A DNA stretch of 13,121 nt from Candidatus Hydrogenedentota bacterium (GTDB lineage: Bacteria > Hydrogenedentota > Hydrogenedentia > Hydrogenedentales > SLHB01), in NCBI GenBank assembly GCA_007118235.1, contig SKRY01000480.1, forward strand, positions 1 to 13,121. The letters are read 5' to 3'. Both the position numbers and the translations under genes were made by a program. Below the pieces are notes generated by a model. The model saw only the letters and a list, made by a program, of their open reading frames with translations. It searched no databases and was not told the origin of the DNA. Position 1 is the first letter of the stretch; every line of letters begins with the position of its first letter. Shown here piece by piece: positions 1 through 6,739 of this stretch.

Positions 1-2
1 CG

Positions 3-239
3 AAGGGAATTGCTCCCGCGGGCAAATTCGCCGGCTACCCGCCGCTGATGGCGGAAATTGTTCAGTTCTTCAAGACGGGCGAGCCGCCGGTGGCCGTGGA
101 GGAGGTCCTGGAGATTTACGCCTTCATGGAAGCCGCCGACGAGAGCAAGCGCCAGGGGGGAATATCCGTGACTCTAGAATGCGTGCTGGAAAAGGCCAAG
201 GCCGCGGCGGCCGACGACGCCGTGAAGGCCGGACAATGA
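3..239 (+). CDS. Gfo/Idh/MocA-family oxidoreductase, C-terminal fragment
   Basis: The frame is open from the left edge, so only about 78 C-terminal residues are visible. The 5' part, including any NAD(P)-binding Rossmann domain, lies outside the window. The fragment begins K-G-I-A-P-A-G-K-F-A-G-Y-P-P-L-M and continues with a conserved block (AEIVQFFKTGEPPV, then EIYAFMEAADESKRQGG). That block is the usual ending of Gfo/Idh/MocA-type dehydrogenases, which oxidise or reduce sugars, inositols and similar polyols. The Ala/Lys-rich last 20 residues look like a variable tail. An internal ATG at 48 is simply part of this gene and not a separate start. Family assignment is by remembered sequence style; the substrate cannot be inferred. 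No terminator is evident just after the stop. Confidence 0.72.
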   Translation, partial: KGIAPAGKFAGYPPLMAEIVQFFKTGEPPVAVEEVLEIYAFMEAADESKRQGGISVTLECVLEKAKAAAADDAVKAGQ

Positions 240-499
240 ACGCGGTTATGGCTCGACGTTCTCCCGTCATTCGGAGCATCGCCTCATAAGCCGCAAGGGT
301 GGCGGCGTTGGAGATGCGCCGTTTTGCCCGCCCGGATTGCCCCGGGGCGAAGAGGCCATCGGCAGTTTCAACACGAGACGGGACATCCCGAGCCAAGGAA
401 TTAGGGGCGTTCCGGCGGCCCGCTGGCTCCATGACGCCACCCCACAACCGGAAGCTGGCCGGAACGTATCCCGTTTGCCCGGCAAGCGCGCCTCATCAC
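240..499. other. Non-coding stretch upstream of the receiver-GGDEF gene
   Basis: No convincing gene is seen here. The short open frames on both strands have arbitrary Pro/Arg-rich composition, no good ribosome binding site and no recognisable motif. The only structure found is a 9-bp inverted repeat (408-416 with 458-466). The promoter candidate of the next gene begins at 500. Confidence 0.6.
408..466. repeat. 9-bp inverted repeat, spaced 41 nt
   Basis: CGTTCCGGC at 408-416 is the exact reverse complement of GCCGGAACG at 458-466. It lies 34 bp upstream of the -35 hexamer candidate at 500-505. The loop is long and no T-run follows, so it is not a typical intrinsic terminator. It could be an operator pair, a weak transcript structure, or chance in GC-rich DNA. 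Confidence 0.3.
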
Positions 500-529
500 T
501 TGCCAAATTTCCAACTTCTCGGCTACACT
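500..529 (+). promoter_or_regulatory. Candidate sigma70-type promoter of the receiver-GGDEF gene
   Basis: TTGCCA (500-505, five of six matches to TTGACA) is followed after 18 bp by TACACT (524-529, four of six matches to TATAAT). Transcription would start near 536, giving a leader of about 50 nt before the GTG at 589. The candidate promoter of the purine genes at 3665-3635 uses the same two hexamers. No start site has been mapped, so this is a prediction. Confidence 0.5.
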
Positions 530-575
530 TAAAGCAGAAGTGAGTGAGTATTCATAGTGAATCGCAGTGGATGCA

Positions 576-583
576 AAAGGGGG
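576..583 (+). promoter_or_regulatory. Ribosome binding site deciding the GTG start at 589
   Basis: AAAGGGGG lies 5 nt before the GTG at 589. Neither of the upstream in-frame candidates (GTG 544, ATG 571) has a comparable purine-rich site. Confidence 0.6.
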
Positions 584-588
584 TTGCC

Positions 589-1518
589 GTGGAACAGTAC
601 CATGTATGTGTGGCCGATGACGCTTTGGAGGCCGCCGAGGTGTTGCGGGAAGGGTTGGAGCTGAATGACTACAAGGCGTATGCGGTTCATAATGGGACGG
701 AGGCGCTTGAGGTCTGCCGCAAGGAGCCGATTGATCTGATATTGCTTGATGTGTGCATGCCTGATCTGGACGGATACGAGGTGTGCCGCCGCCTCAAGGA
801 GGATCCCGCCACGAAGGATATCGTGGTGGTGTTCGTCACGGTCAAGGGCCGGCAGGAAGATGTGGCGTATGGTTTCCAACTGGGGGCGTCGGATTACATC
901 ACGAAGCCTTACAATCTTCCGATGGTGATGGTTCGGGTGGACGCCGCGTTGCGGGCGCGTGAGACCCAAGCCCTGCTTTACAACCAAGACGGCAGTTTTC
1001 TGGATACGGCCTATACGGACACCCTTACCGGGTTGCGCAACCGGCGTTTTCTGCTAGAGCGTTTGCAGGAAGAGGTCGAGAAGGCCCACCGTTACGATTT
1101 TCCAGTGTCCTGCGTGGTGCTGGATGTCGATGAGATTCGCGCCATTGATGCCGAGTTGGGGCCGGTGTCCTTGGACGATCTCTTGGCCGAGGTGGGAATG
1201 ATGTTACGGAACTACAGCCGCACCTTCGATGTGCTCGCCCGCTACGACGGCTGCAAGTTCGCGGTTGTGCTGCCTCATACGCCATTGGAGCAGGCCAAGA
1301 GCTATGTTTCCAAGCTTTTGAAGGAAGTGGATAGCATCACGTTCTCGGACCCGTGTTCGCCCACGGCCGCCCGCATGAGCGCGGGCATTACCTGCGCGAA
1401 GAATGGCGCCGCCTATGGCGCGGAGTACGTGCTGGGCGAGGCGATGCGGGGATTGTTGCAAGCCAAGAGCATGCAGGGTGAGCGAGTGGTCGCCCGCGAC
1501 CTGGAATTGGGCGCGTAG
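589..1518 (+). CDS. Receiver domain fused to a degenerate GGDEF domain
   Basis: A cytoplasmic response regulator of 309 residues from the preferred GTG start. The receiver domain (about 1-122) looks functional: acidic pair D10-D11, phospho-acceptor D54 in LLDVCMPDLDG, T84 and K106 in ITKPY. A GGDEF-like domain follows, opening with DTLTGLRNRRFL (144-155). Its catalytic motif, normally R-Y-G-G-D/E-E-F, reads R-Y-D-G-C-K-F (218-224), so diguanylate cyclase activity is very unlikely. The substrate-site Asn-Asp is Ile-Asp (186-187) and the usual Gly-His is Gly-Pro (191-192). R211-T-F-D214, at the usual distance before the active-site motif, matches the RxxD inhibitory (I) site that binds c-di-GMP in active cyclases. 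A plausible role is a phosphorylation-gated c-di-GMP receptor or scaffold, which is an inference. No sensor kinase is nearby. An in-frame GTG at 544 would add 15 residues but lacks a good ribosome binding site. Confidence 0.88.
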   Translation: MEQYHVCVADDALEAAEVLREGLELNDYKAYAVHNGTEALEVCRKEPIDLILLDVCMPDLDGYEVCRRLKEDPATKDIVVVFVTVKGRQEDVAYGFQLGASDYITKPYNLPMVMVRVDAALRARETQALLYNQDGSFLDTAYTDTLTGLRNRRFLLERLQEEVEKAHRYDFPVSCVVLDVDEIRAIDAELGPVSLDDLLAEVGMMLRNYSRTFDVLARYDGCKFAVVLPHTPLEQAKSYVSKLLKEVDSITFSDPCSPTAARMSAGITCAKNGAAYGAEYVLGEAMRGLLQAKSMQGERVVARDLELGA

Positions 1519-1548
1519 CAGCCGGGCTCGCACACAACCGGCCGCGAG

Positions 1549-2856
1549 TCAGTCCCGGCCCTCGGCAAGACGAGCGAGGGCCTTTTGGCCTATGTCCGTT
1601 CGGTAGTGGGCGTCTTCGAAGTGAATCAGGTCCACGGCGGCGTAGGCCTTGTCGATGGCTGACGCGATATCCTTTCCCGTCGCGGTGACGTTGAGCACCC
1701 TTCCTCCCGCCGTCACCAAGCGGCCGTCCTCTTCCTTTGTCCCGGCGTGAAAGACCTGCACCCCCTCCAGGGCTTCGGCCGCCTCAATTCCTTCGATGAC
1801 TTTCCCTTTCTCGTACGGCCCCGGATAACCGCCCGACGTCATCACCACACTGACACAGGGATCCTCGCGCCATCGGATGGTGTGGCGCCAGAGGGTGCCG
1901 TCGCAAGACGCGAGCAGGAGCGGCAGCAGGTCGCTCTTCATGCGGGGCAGCAACACCTGCGTTTCGGGGTCGCCGAAGCGGCAGTTGAATTCGACCACGC
2001 GGGGCGCGGGGCGCGTTTCGGGGCCAGCAGGCGTGAGCATTAGCCCGGCGTACAAGACGCCCCGGTAGGGGTTGCCCTCGCTCGCCATCGCACGCACGCA
2101 GGGCGCGGTCACGGCGTCTTCGATGGTTTGGAACACCTCGGGCGTGATCACGGGCGCCGGGGAGTACGCCCCCATGCCGCCCGTATTCGGACCGGTATCC
2201 CCGTCATACACCGGCTTATGGTCTTGGCTGGACACCATGGACAGGATATGGCGGCTGTCCGTGAGGGCGAATATGGAGGCTTCCTCGCCTTCGAGGTATT
2301 CCTCGATTACTAGCCACGCGCCCGCCTCGCCGAAGGCGTGGTCCACCAGACAGGCGTCGATCGCCTCGTACGCCGTGTCCAGGTCATGCGCGACCGTCAC
2401 GCCCTTGCCCGCCGCCAATCCATCCGCCTTGATGACGATGGGCGTCCCCTGCTCCTCCACGTAGGCCTGGGCGGCCTTCGCGTCGTCGAACCGGGCGTGG
2501 CGCCCCGTGGGAATGCCGTAGTTCGCCATGAGCGTCTTGGCGTACGCCTTGCTCGACTCGATGCGGGCCGCGGACGCCGTCGGTCCGAACGCTTGGATGC
2601 CTGCGTCAAGCAAGCGGTCCACCAATCCCTTGGACAAGGGCTCTTCCGGCCCCACCACGACGAACTCGATAGCCATGCTCTGGGCGTAATCGAGGATGCC
2701 CTCGATGTCCCCCGCCGCCACATCCGCGCAGACGGCGTGTTGCGCGATGCCGGGGTTGCCCGGCGCGCAAAAGAGCTGGGAAATCTCGGGACTCTGGGCA
2801 AGCTTCCACGCCAACGCATGCTCGCGGCCACCGCCGCCCACTATCAGGACACGCAC
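1549..2856 (-). CDS. purD: Phosphoribosylamine-glycine ligase (GAR synthetase)
   Basis: PurD, 435 residues, a normal length for the family. This cytosolic ATP-grasp enzyme joins phosphoribosylamine and glycine to make glycinamide ribonucleotide, an early step of de novo purine synthesis. Visible family blocks in order: N-terminal MRVLIVGGGGREHALAWKL, CAPGNPGI, VVGPEEPLSKGLVD, the ATP-grasp segment with IVIKADGLAAGKGV, the DGDTGPNTGGMGAYSPAP loop, VVEFNCRFGDPETQ with metal- and ATP-binding acidic residues, and a C-terminal domain with VMTSGGYPGPYEKG. The start is the GTG at 2856, because PurD proteins begin directly with the MxVLxVGGGGREHA block and AGGAG stands 7 nt upstream. An in-frame ATG 42 bp further upstream would add a non-homologous extension. 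The gene follows the IMP cyclohydrolase gene by 60 bp on the same strand, so co-transcription is likely. It converges on the receiver-GGDEF gene with a 30-bp gap. Confidence 0.97.
   Translation of the reverse strand: MRVLIVGGGGREHALAWKLAQSPEISQLFCAPGNPGIAQHAVCADVAAGDIEGILDYAQSMAIEFVVVGPEEPLSKGLVDRLLDAGIQAFGPTASAARIESSKAYAKTLMANYGIPTGRHARFDDAKAAQAYVEEQGTPIVIKADGLAAGKGVTVAHDLDTAYEAIDACLVDHAFGEAGAWLVIEEYLEGEEASIFALTDSRHILSMVSSQDHKPVYDGDTGPNTGGMGAYSPAPVITPEVFQTIEDAVTAPCVRAMASEGNPYRGVLYAGLMLTPAGPETRPAPRVVEFNCRFGDPETQVLLPRMKSDLLPLLLASCDGTLWRHTIRWREDPCVSVVMTSGGYPGPYEKGKVIEGIEAAEALEGVQVFHAGTKEEDGRLVTAGGRVLNVTATGKDIASAIDKAYAAVDLIHFEDAHYRTDIGQKALARLAEGRD
1557..1586 (+). terminator. Intrinsic terminator of the receiver-GGDEF gene
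   Basis: GGCCCTCG (1557-1564) pairs perfectly with CGAGGGCC (1575-1582) across a 10-nt loop, and TTTT follows (1583-1586). It begins 38 nt after the plus-strand stop. It lies entirely inside the last codons of the convergent purD, so the same bases encode the PurD C-terminus. Read on the minus strand the stem has no T-run, so it probably works in one direction only. Confidence 0.65.
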
Positions 2857-2863
2857 CTTCGTT

Positions 2864-2868
2864 CTCCT
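2864..2868 (-). promoter_or_regulatory. Ribosome binding site of purD
   Basis: AGGAG read on the minus strand lies 7 nt before the GTG at 2856. It selects that start over the ATG at 2898. Confidence 0.7.
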
Positions 2869-2916
2869 TCCATACATTGGGGATTCCGTTAACGCCACGG
2901 CCGCAGGGGACCGCTA

Positions 2917-3522
2917 CTACTCCGGCGGGGGCTCCACGCTTTCCAGGTACTCCGCGATAATGCGATCGTAACGCGCCGTGTGGGCGAATGCGTCACGGGC
3001 CAGGCGATTGCGGGTGAGGTACGTGACCGAACCCTCGTGCGCCCGCAGTTCGTGCATGATGTTGGTGTAATGGGCCGGATCAACCACGACCGTGACGTAG
3101 CGGAAATTCTTCGCCGCCGATCGCAATAGGGCGCTGCCCCCGATGTCGATCTGCTCGATGAGAACGTCTGGCGTGAGGTTGGGGTCCTTCACCAGTTCCT
3201 CAATGGGATTGAGGTTCACCACCACGAGGTCGATCCAGGGATCCTCCATGGCCTGCATCTGCTCCACATGGAGCCGGCTATCGCGGAGTCCGAGCAACCC
3301 CGCATGCACCTTGGGGTGGAGCGATTTCACCCGGCCATCGAGCATTTCGGGGACCCCGGTGTAGTCGGCGATGTTCACCGCGGGTATGCCGGCTTGGCGC
3401 AAGATCTCCAGGGTGCCCGCCGTGCTTATGATCTCCACATCGAACTCCCGCAGGAGCTGGGAAAACGGCGCCAGACCGGTTTTGTCATGGCAGCTCATGA
3501 GAGCCCGCCTGATTCTTGTCAT
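2917..3522 (-). CDS. purH: Stand-alone IMP cyclohydrolase (N-terminal half of PurH)
   Basis: A 201-residue protein matching only the MGS-like IMP cyclohydrolase domain (about the first 200 residues) of bifunctional PurH. That domain closes the ring of formyl-AICAR to give IMP, the last step of the pathway. Family blocks: RALMSCHDKTGL near the N-terminus, ISTAGT (32-37), DYTGVPEMLDGRVKSLHPKVHAG (53-75), QIDIGGSALLRSAAKN (124-139) and AFAHTARYD (178-186). The frame stops at 2917 right after the domain, and no AICAR transformylase sequence follows before purD, so formyl transfer must be encoded elsewhere. The residues equivalent to catalytic Lys66, Asp125 and Lys137 of the avian enzyme are present (K66, D126, K138). 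The Tyr104 equivalent in NLYPF is Asn105 (NLNPI). The ATG at 3522 is chosen because homology begins there and AGGAGG stands 10 nt upstream. The symbol is used for the domain only. Confidence 0.9.
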   Translation of the reverse strand: MTRIRRALMSCHDKTGLAPFSQLLREFDVEIISTAGTLEILRQAGIPAVNIADYTGVPEMLDGRVKSLHPKVHAGLLGLRDSRLHVEQMQAMEDPWIDLVVVNLNPIEELVKDPNLTPDVLIEQIDIGGSALLRSAAKNFRYVTVVVDPAHYTNIMHELRAHEGSVTYLTRNRLARDAFAHTARYDRIIAEYLESVEPPPE

Positions 3523-3532
3523 GCGTAGTGGT

Positions 3533-3538
3533 CCTCCT
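3533..3538 (-). promoter_or_regulatory. Ribosome binding site of the IMP cyclohydrolase gene
   Basis: A perfect AGGAGG (minus strand) lies 10 nt before the ATG at 3522. The frame is open for another 132 codons upstream, but this site and the start of homology fix the true start. Confidence 0.65.
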
Positions 3539-3540
3539 GA

Positions 3541-3851
3541 CGGAATAAGCCGCTCACGCCGCGGCGGCGCCTCGTGAATCTCCCGGATGGCGCGCCCCCG
3601 CACGGAGCGCGTGTCCAGCCGGAAATGGAAGGAGAGTGTAGCGCATTCATGGGGTCCCGTGGCAACCTGGACCCCGCCCATGATAGAAAAGATCGCCCCT
3701 TGCCGTCCAACTTGACAGCCCCTGCCAATCGTGGGTTCAGGTGGCTGTTTACATCCCCTGGCCCTTCGGACGGGGGATTGATCCGCTGACCTGTTGCGTG
3801 GACAACGCTTGGCCCGATGCCGCCGCTGCGCGGGATTGGATATCCGGGCGT
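3541..3851. other. Intergenic region between the Eis-like gene and the purine genes
   Basis: About 310 bp with no supportable gene. It holds the candidate promoter at 3665-3635 and a GC-rich leader for the purine transcript. It also has a weak inverted repeat (ATCCCC 3753-3758 with GGGGAT 3773-3778) without a T-run. That repeat could contribute to ending transcription of the Eis-like gene, but this is weak. Confidence 0.45.
3635..3665 (-). promoter_or_regulatory. Candidate promoter of the purine genes (purH-domain/purD)
   Basis: On the minus strand TTGCCA (3665-3660) is followed after 19 bp by TACACT (3640-3635). Both hexamers are identical to those at 500-529. Transcription would begin near 3628, leaving a leader of about 105 nt before the ATG at 3522. 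The 19-bp spacer is longer than ideal. No recognisable riboswitch was found in the leader. Confidence 0.4.
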
Positions 3852-5087
3852 TCAGAGTTTGTCCAACTCCCACACATACGGGGTCCGCCGCGGAAACAGG
3901 GTGCGTAGGAGTTGCCAAGCCTCGGGGGCTTGAGAGGGAGATTGATCCCGGGTTCCGGTGAGGACATCCTCGGCGTCGCGGCCGCCGATGACCAGCTCCA
4001 ACAGATTCTCGCGGCCAATGTGGAAGCGGTTATGGCCCTTGGCGGGCGACACGTCCACGGCGCCGCGATGCGCCCGGATGCGATAGGACGCGCCGTCGCC
4101 TGCGATAAGGGTGGCTTCGGTGTGCTGGGTGTGGAGGCTGCTCGCTGCAAGGCGGCTTTCCCATTCCGGGATCATGGATTCGAGCGTCTCGGCCGTGTCG
4201 ATGAGCGCCGCCATTCCGCCGCCCCCGCTGGTGTGGTGCGCCTCGTGGACGGTGGGAAACCGCTGGAGGTAGCGGGCAAGGGAATGGGTGGGGGGGAGGT
4301 GAAAGCGCAATCGGCAGCAATTCGCCTCATCCGCGAGATCCGTCACGGCGCGGATGAGGTGAGGCTGGGCGGAGCGTTCGGCGGCGCCAGCCTCCAAGAT
4401 ATCGAGGTGCTGGCTGCCGTGGCGGGTGGTGATGGCATAGGCGAGCACGGCTCCATCGGCGTCGGTGAGGACGTGGGCGTCCTCATGCTGGGTCCATTTG
4501 TTGGTGAGATGGGCTGTGCTGCGCAGCACGGAGAACGGGACCGCCGCGTCGTTGGCGTTGTGGATGCGTTGAATGGCCGCCAAGTCGCCGGGTTTGGCGG
4601 GGCGGACCGCGTGAGGGGCCTCGAAGGTCAATCCCTCGGCCACGTCCAATAAGATAAAGTACTCGGGAAAGACCGGCGTGAAGCCCAGCGGATAATGAAG
4701 CCTGGGATCGCCGAAGAGAAGGGCCAAGTGATACTTGCGGCTGCGTAAATGCCGCAATGCATCCTCAAGCAGGAGGCGCGCGATGCCCGCGTTCTTCTGG
4801 CGGGCCACCATGGGCCCGGGGCCGAGGCCGCCGACCTTGAGCCGCGCCTCGCCCAGCCGAAGGGTCTCGCTGGTGATTCGCAACACCCCGGCCAGCTCGT
4901 CTCCGGCAAAGGCCACGCGGGTGTATTCGGCGGACGAACTCGGGTACGCGGCGCTGTACCCGTTGCGCCAGTAGACGGCGGGGGCGCCTTGCTCGGCGAA
5001 CGTGCGCGCTAGCAGGGCGTGGGCCCGCCGCAGTTCTTGCTCGTCTTGTGGCGCTCGTATAGCGAGTTCCATGGCGTCTAGGTTCAT
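3852..5087 (-). CDS. Eis-like GNAT N-acetyltransferase
   Basis: 411 residues, matching the usual 400-410 of the Eis family (COG4552-type). These proteins have two GNAT-fold halves and a C-terminal SCP2-like (sterol-carrier fold) domain, and transfer acetyl groups from acetyl-CoA to amines. The N-terminal GNAT half (about 7-150) has VARQKNAGIARLLLEDAL (94-111) as the acetyl-CoA loop and helix, then LALLFGDP...YPLGFTPV (121-139), the classic end of a GNAT fold. A second half spans about 155-290. The SCP2-like end (about 295-411) closes with LRTLFPRRTPYVWELDKL, resembling the LFP-x-R-x-P ending of the family. The C-terminal carboxylate serves as catalytic acid in characterised Eis enzymes. The pyrophosphate loop has Lys98 where R/Q is typical. 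The start at 5087 is uncertain: an ATG at 5072 gives 406 residues, and neither has a clear ribosome binding site. Substrate unknown. Confidence 0.85.
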   Translation of the reverse strand: MNLDAMELAIRAPQDEQELRRAHALLARTFAEQGAPAVYWRNGYSAAYPSSSAEYTRVAFAGDELAGVLRITSETLRLGEARLKVGGLGPGPMVARQKNAGIARLLLEDALRHLRSRKYHLALLFGDPRLHYPLGFTPVFPEYFILLDVAEGLTFEAPHAVRPAKPGDLAAIQRIHNANDAAVPFSVLRSTAHLTNKWTQHEDAHVLTDADGAVLAYAITTRHGSQHLDILEAGAAERSAQPHLIRAVTDLADEANCCRLRFHLPPTHSLARYLQRFPTVHEAHHTSGGGGMAALIDTAETLESMIPEWESRLAASSLHTQHTEATLIAGDGASYRIRAHRGAVDVSPAKGHNRFHIGRENLLELVIGGRDAEDVLTGTRDQSPSQAPEAWQLLRTLFPRRTPYVWELDKL

Positions 5088-5377
5088 CCAAGCCCGGGTT
5101 GTCCGGCGTATTGCCTTGGCCGTGTGCTGCTGGGGCAGTGCGCCGCTTGAGAAACACGGGTATCCCCGCGGGATCGCGCTTCCCGTCTTAGGGCGCGCGC
5201 GATGACCTCGGGCAACGAAACATGGCGCGGGGATGGGGTGGGCGGCGCGACAAGCCGTTCTGCCGGGACCGCATTGGAAACGCCCCCGCGCCGCTGGGAG
5301 CCAGCCGTCTTCGCGAATCCATTGAGATCCTACCACATGGCGCGGGATGATTTCGCGCGTCCCGGCGGGATATGCGA
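5088..5377. other. Intergenic region upstream of the Eis-like gene
   Basis: About 290 bp with no supportable gene. It should contain the promoter of the Eis-like gene, but I see no hexamer pair good enough to call. The minus-strand frame stays open to 5336 without homology, Shine-Dalgarno sequence or motif. Confidence 0.45.
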
Positions 5378-5406
5378 CGAGGCCGATCCCGGCGGGATCG
5401 GCCTCG
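5378..5406 (-). terminator. 13-bp perfect hairpin after the efflux operon
   Basis: CGAGGCCGATCCC (5378-5390) and GGGATCGGCCTCG (5394-5406) form a perfect 13-bp stem with a 3-nt loop. It lies 28-56 nt beyond the permease stop. Position and stability suggest a transcript end or 3' protective structure for the operon. No T-run follows on either strand, so it may stabilise the mRNA end or act with Rho instead of being a classical intrinsic terminator. Confidence 0.6.
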
Positions 5407-5433
5407 GAAGGGATTGCGAATGGGGGTATGCAG

Positions 5434-6726
5434 CTACTCGTGGCGCAGGGCCTCCACGGGATCCATGTCGGCGGCGCGCATGGCGGGGTAAATTCCGAAG
5501 ATGACGCCCACCATGGCGGAGATGGTGAAGGCGACCAAGGGCGCCCACAGCGTGACGATGGTGGCCATGTCGGCGAAGTAGCTGATCACAAAGGGAATCG
5601 TAACCCCGAGCACCACGCCCACGATGCCCCCCGTGGCCGATAGAAGGACGGTTTCGATAAGGAACTGCGTTATAATATCTTTCCGTTTGGCCCCCAACGC
5701 GCGCCGCACGCCGATTTCGCGCGTGCGCTCGGTGACGCTGGCCAGCATGATATTCATGATGCCGATCCCACCCACGATAAGGGAGATCGCGGCGATGGAC
5801 CCGAGTACAATGTTGAAGATCCGCTGGGTCTGCTCGGCTTGGCGCAGCAGTTCCAATGGAACGATGATTTCGTAGTCCAGAGTGTTGTGGTAGCGTTCCA
5901 TCAAGTCTTGGATGATGCCCGCGACATTGACTACTTGCTCTTGATCGTCGACGCGCACGATGGCCTCATGCAACTCGACTCGCTCCATGGAGCGCGAGCC
6001 CGCGCTCTGTTCGACGATTATCTCGCCAAATCGGTTGCGGGACGCGGTCAAGGGGATAAACATCCGGTGAGTGCCGGCTGCTCCTTCGGAGTCGTTGTTG
6101 GCGGCATGCCGGTCATCGATGACCCCGATGACGCGGTAGTATTGCCGCTCCACGCGAACCGTGTTGCCGACGGGATTGTCCAGCGGAAATAGGCGGCCCG
6201 CCGTGGTTCGGTCGAGCACCGCCACATTGAGGGACTGGTCCATCTCGTCATCGTTGAAGAACCGGCCATACACGACGGGGCTGTTGCTCATTTCGGGAAA
6301 CCAGGGCACCGTGCCCGCAACCACGCCACGCAGGCGGCGGTCGGCGTTCCACAAATCGGTCCGGATGTTGCGGCCGGGCACGATGATGCTTATGCCGGGA
6401 ATGACCTCGCGGATGCGGCGCACGTCGTCATAGGTGACGCCGTACTCGATGACCCGGCTCTGTTGGTCGGACGCTCCCCGGTCGTCCGGCGGCTCGACGC
6501 TGCGAACGATGATGTTGTTGGCGCCCAACTCTCGAATTTGAGCTTGCGCTTCATGGCTCGCGCCCTCGCCGATGGCGAGCATGGCGATGACGGAGCACAC
6601 GCCGAATATGATGCCTAATACGGTCAGAAACGAACGCAGTTTGTGGCTCAAGATACTCTTGAAGCCCATCTGCAAGGTTCGCTTGAGCCTGATCAGGTCA
6701 ATACCGATAAGCCGTTCCAAAAACAT
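5434..6726 (-). CDS. MacB/FtsX-type ABC transporter permease
   Basis: 430 residues, inner membrane. Layout typical of a type VII (MacB/LolC/FtsX) permease: a short cytoplasmic N-terminus, TM1 about 32-52 (SFLTVLGIIFGVCSVIAMLAI), a periplasmic MacB_PCD-like domain of about 250 residues (53-300), then three C-terminal TM segments at about 302-330, 356-384 and 390-413. Between TM2 and TM3 is the conserved TERTREIGVRRALGAKRKDI segment that couples to the ATPase. It ends with YPAMRAADMDPVEALRHE, the standard ending of this family. Such transporters use ATP in the cytoplasm to drive work in the periplasm, pushing substrate through an adaptor and TolC. It lacks the fused ATPase of E. coli MacB; the ATPase is the gene immediately upstream, 13 bp away. 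The ribosome binding site is weak, so translational coupling is likely. Substrate unknown. Confidence 0.95.
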   Translation of the reverse strand: MFLERLIGIDLIRLKRTLQMGFKSILSHKLRSFLTVLGIIFGVCSVIAMLAIGEGASHEAQAQIRELGANNIIVRSVEPPDDRGASDQQSRVIEYGVTYDDVRRIREVIPGISIIVPGRNIRTDLWNADRRLRGVVAGTVPWFPEMSNSPVVYGRFFNDDEMDQSLNVAVLDRTTAGRLFPLDNPVGNTVRVERQYYRVIGVIDDRHAANNDSEGAAGTHRMFIPLTASRNRFGEIIVEQSAGSRSMERVELHEAIVRVDDQEQVVNVAGIIQDLMERYHNTLDYEIIVPLELLRQAEQTQRIFNIVLGSIAAISLIVGGIGIMNIMLASVTERTREIGVRRALGAKRKDIITQFLIETVLLSATGGIVGVVLGVTIPFVISYFADMATIVTLWAPLVAFTISAMVGVIFGIYPAMRAADMDPVEALRHE

Positions 6727-6739
6727 TGACGTGGGTGTC

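Noticed and set aside
544..588. Upstream GTG (544) or ATG (571) as start of the receiver-GGDEF protein
   Set aside because: Neither has a good ribosome binding site. GTG 544 would sit only about 8 nt from the predicted transcription start, while GTG 589 has AAAGGGGG at 5 nt and starts just before the receiver fold.
3523..3630. Purine riboswitch in the leader of the purine genes
   Set aside because: The leader is GC-rich and can fold, but I could not find the conserved three-way-junction loop sequences of the guanine/adenine class or another known class.
3523..3918. N-terminal extension of the IMP cyclohydrolase by 132 codons
   Set aside because: The frame is open but has no homology to PurH, runs into the 3' end of the upstream gene, and is less likely than the ATG at 3522 with AGGAGG upstream.
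3912..4652. Plus-strand open frame of 246 codons opposite the Eis-like gene
   Set aside because: It is antisense to a gene with clear GNAT motifs, is Gly/Arg/Val-rich without domain signatures, and has no credible ribosome binding site.
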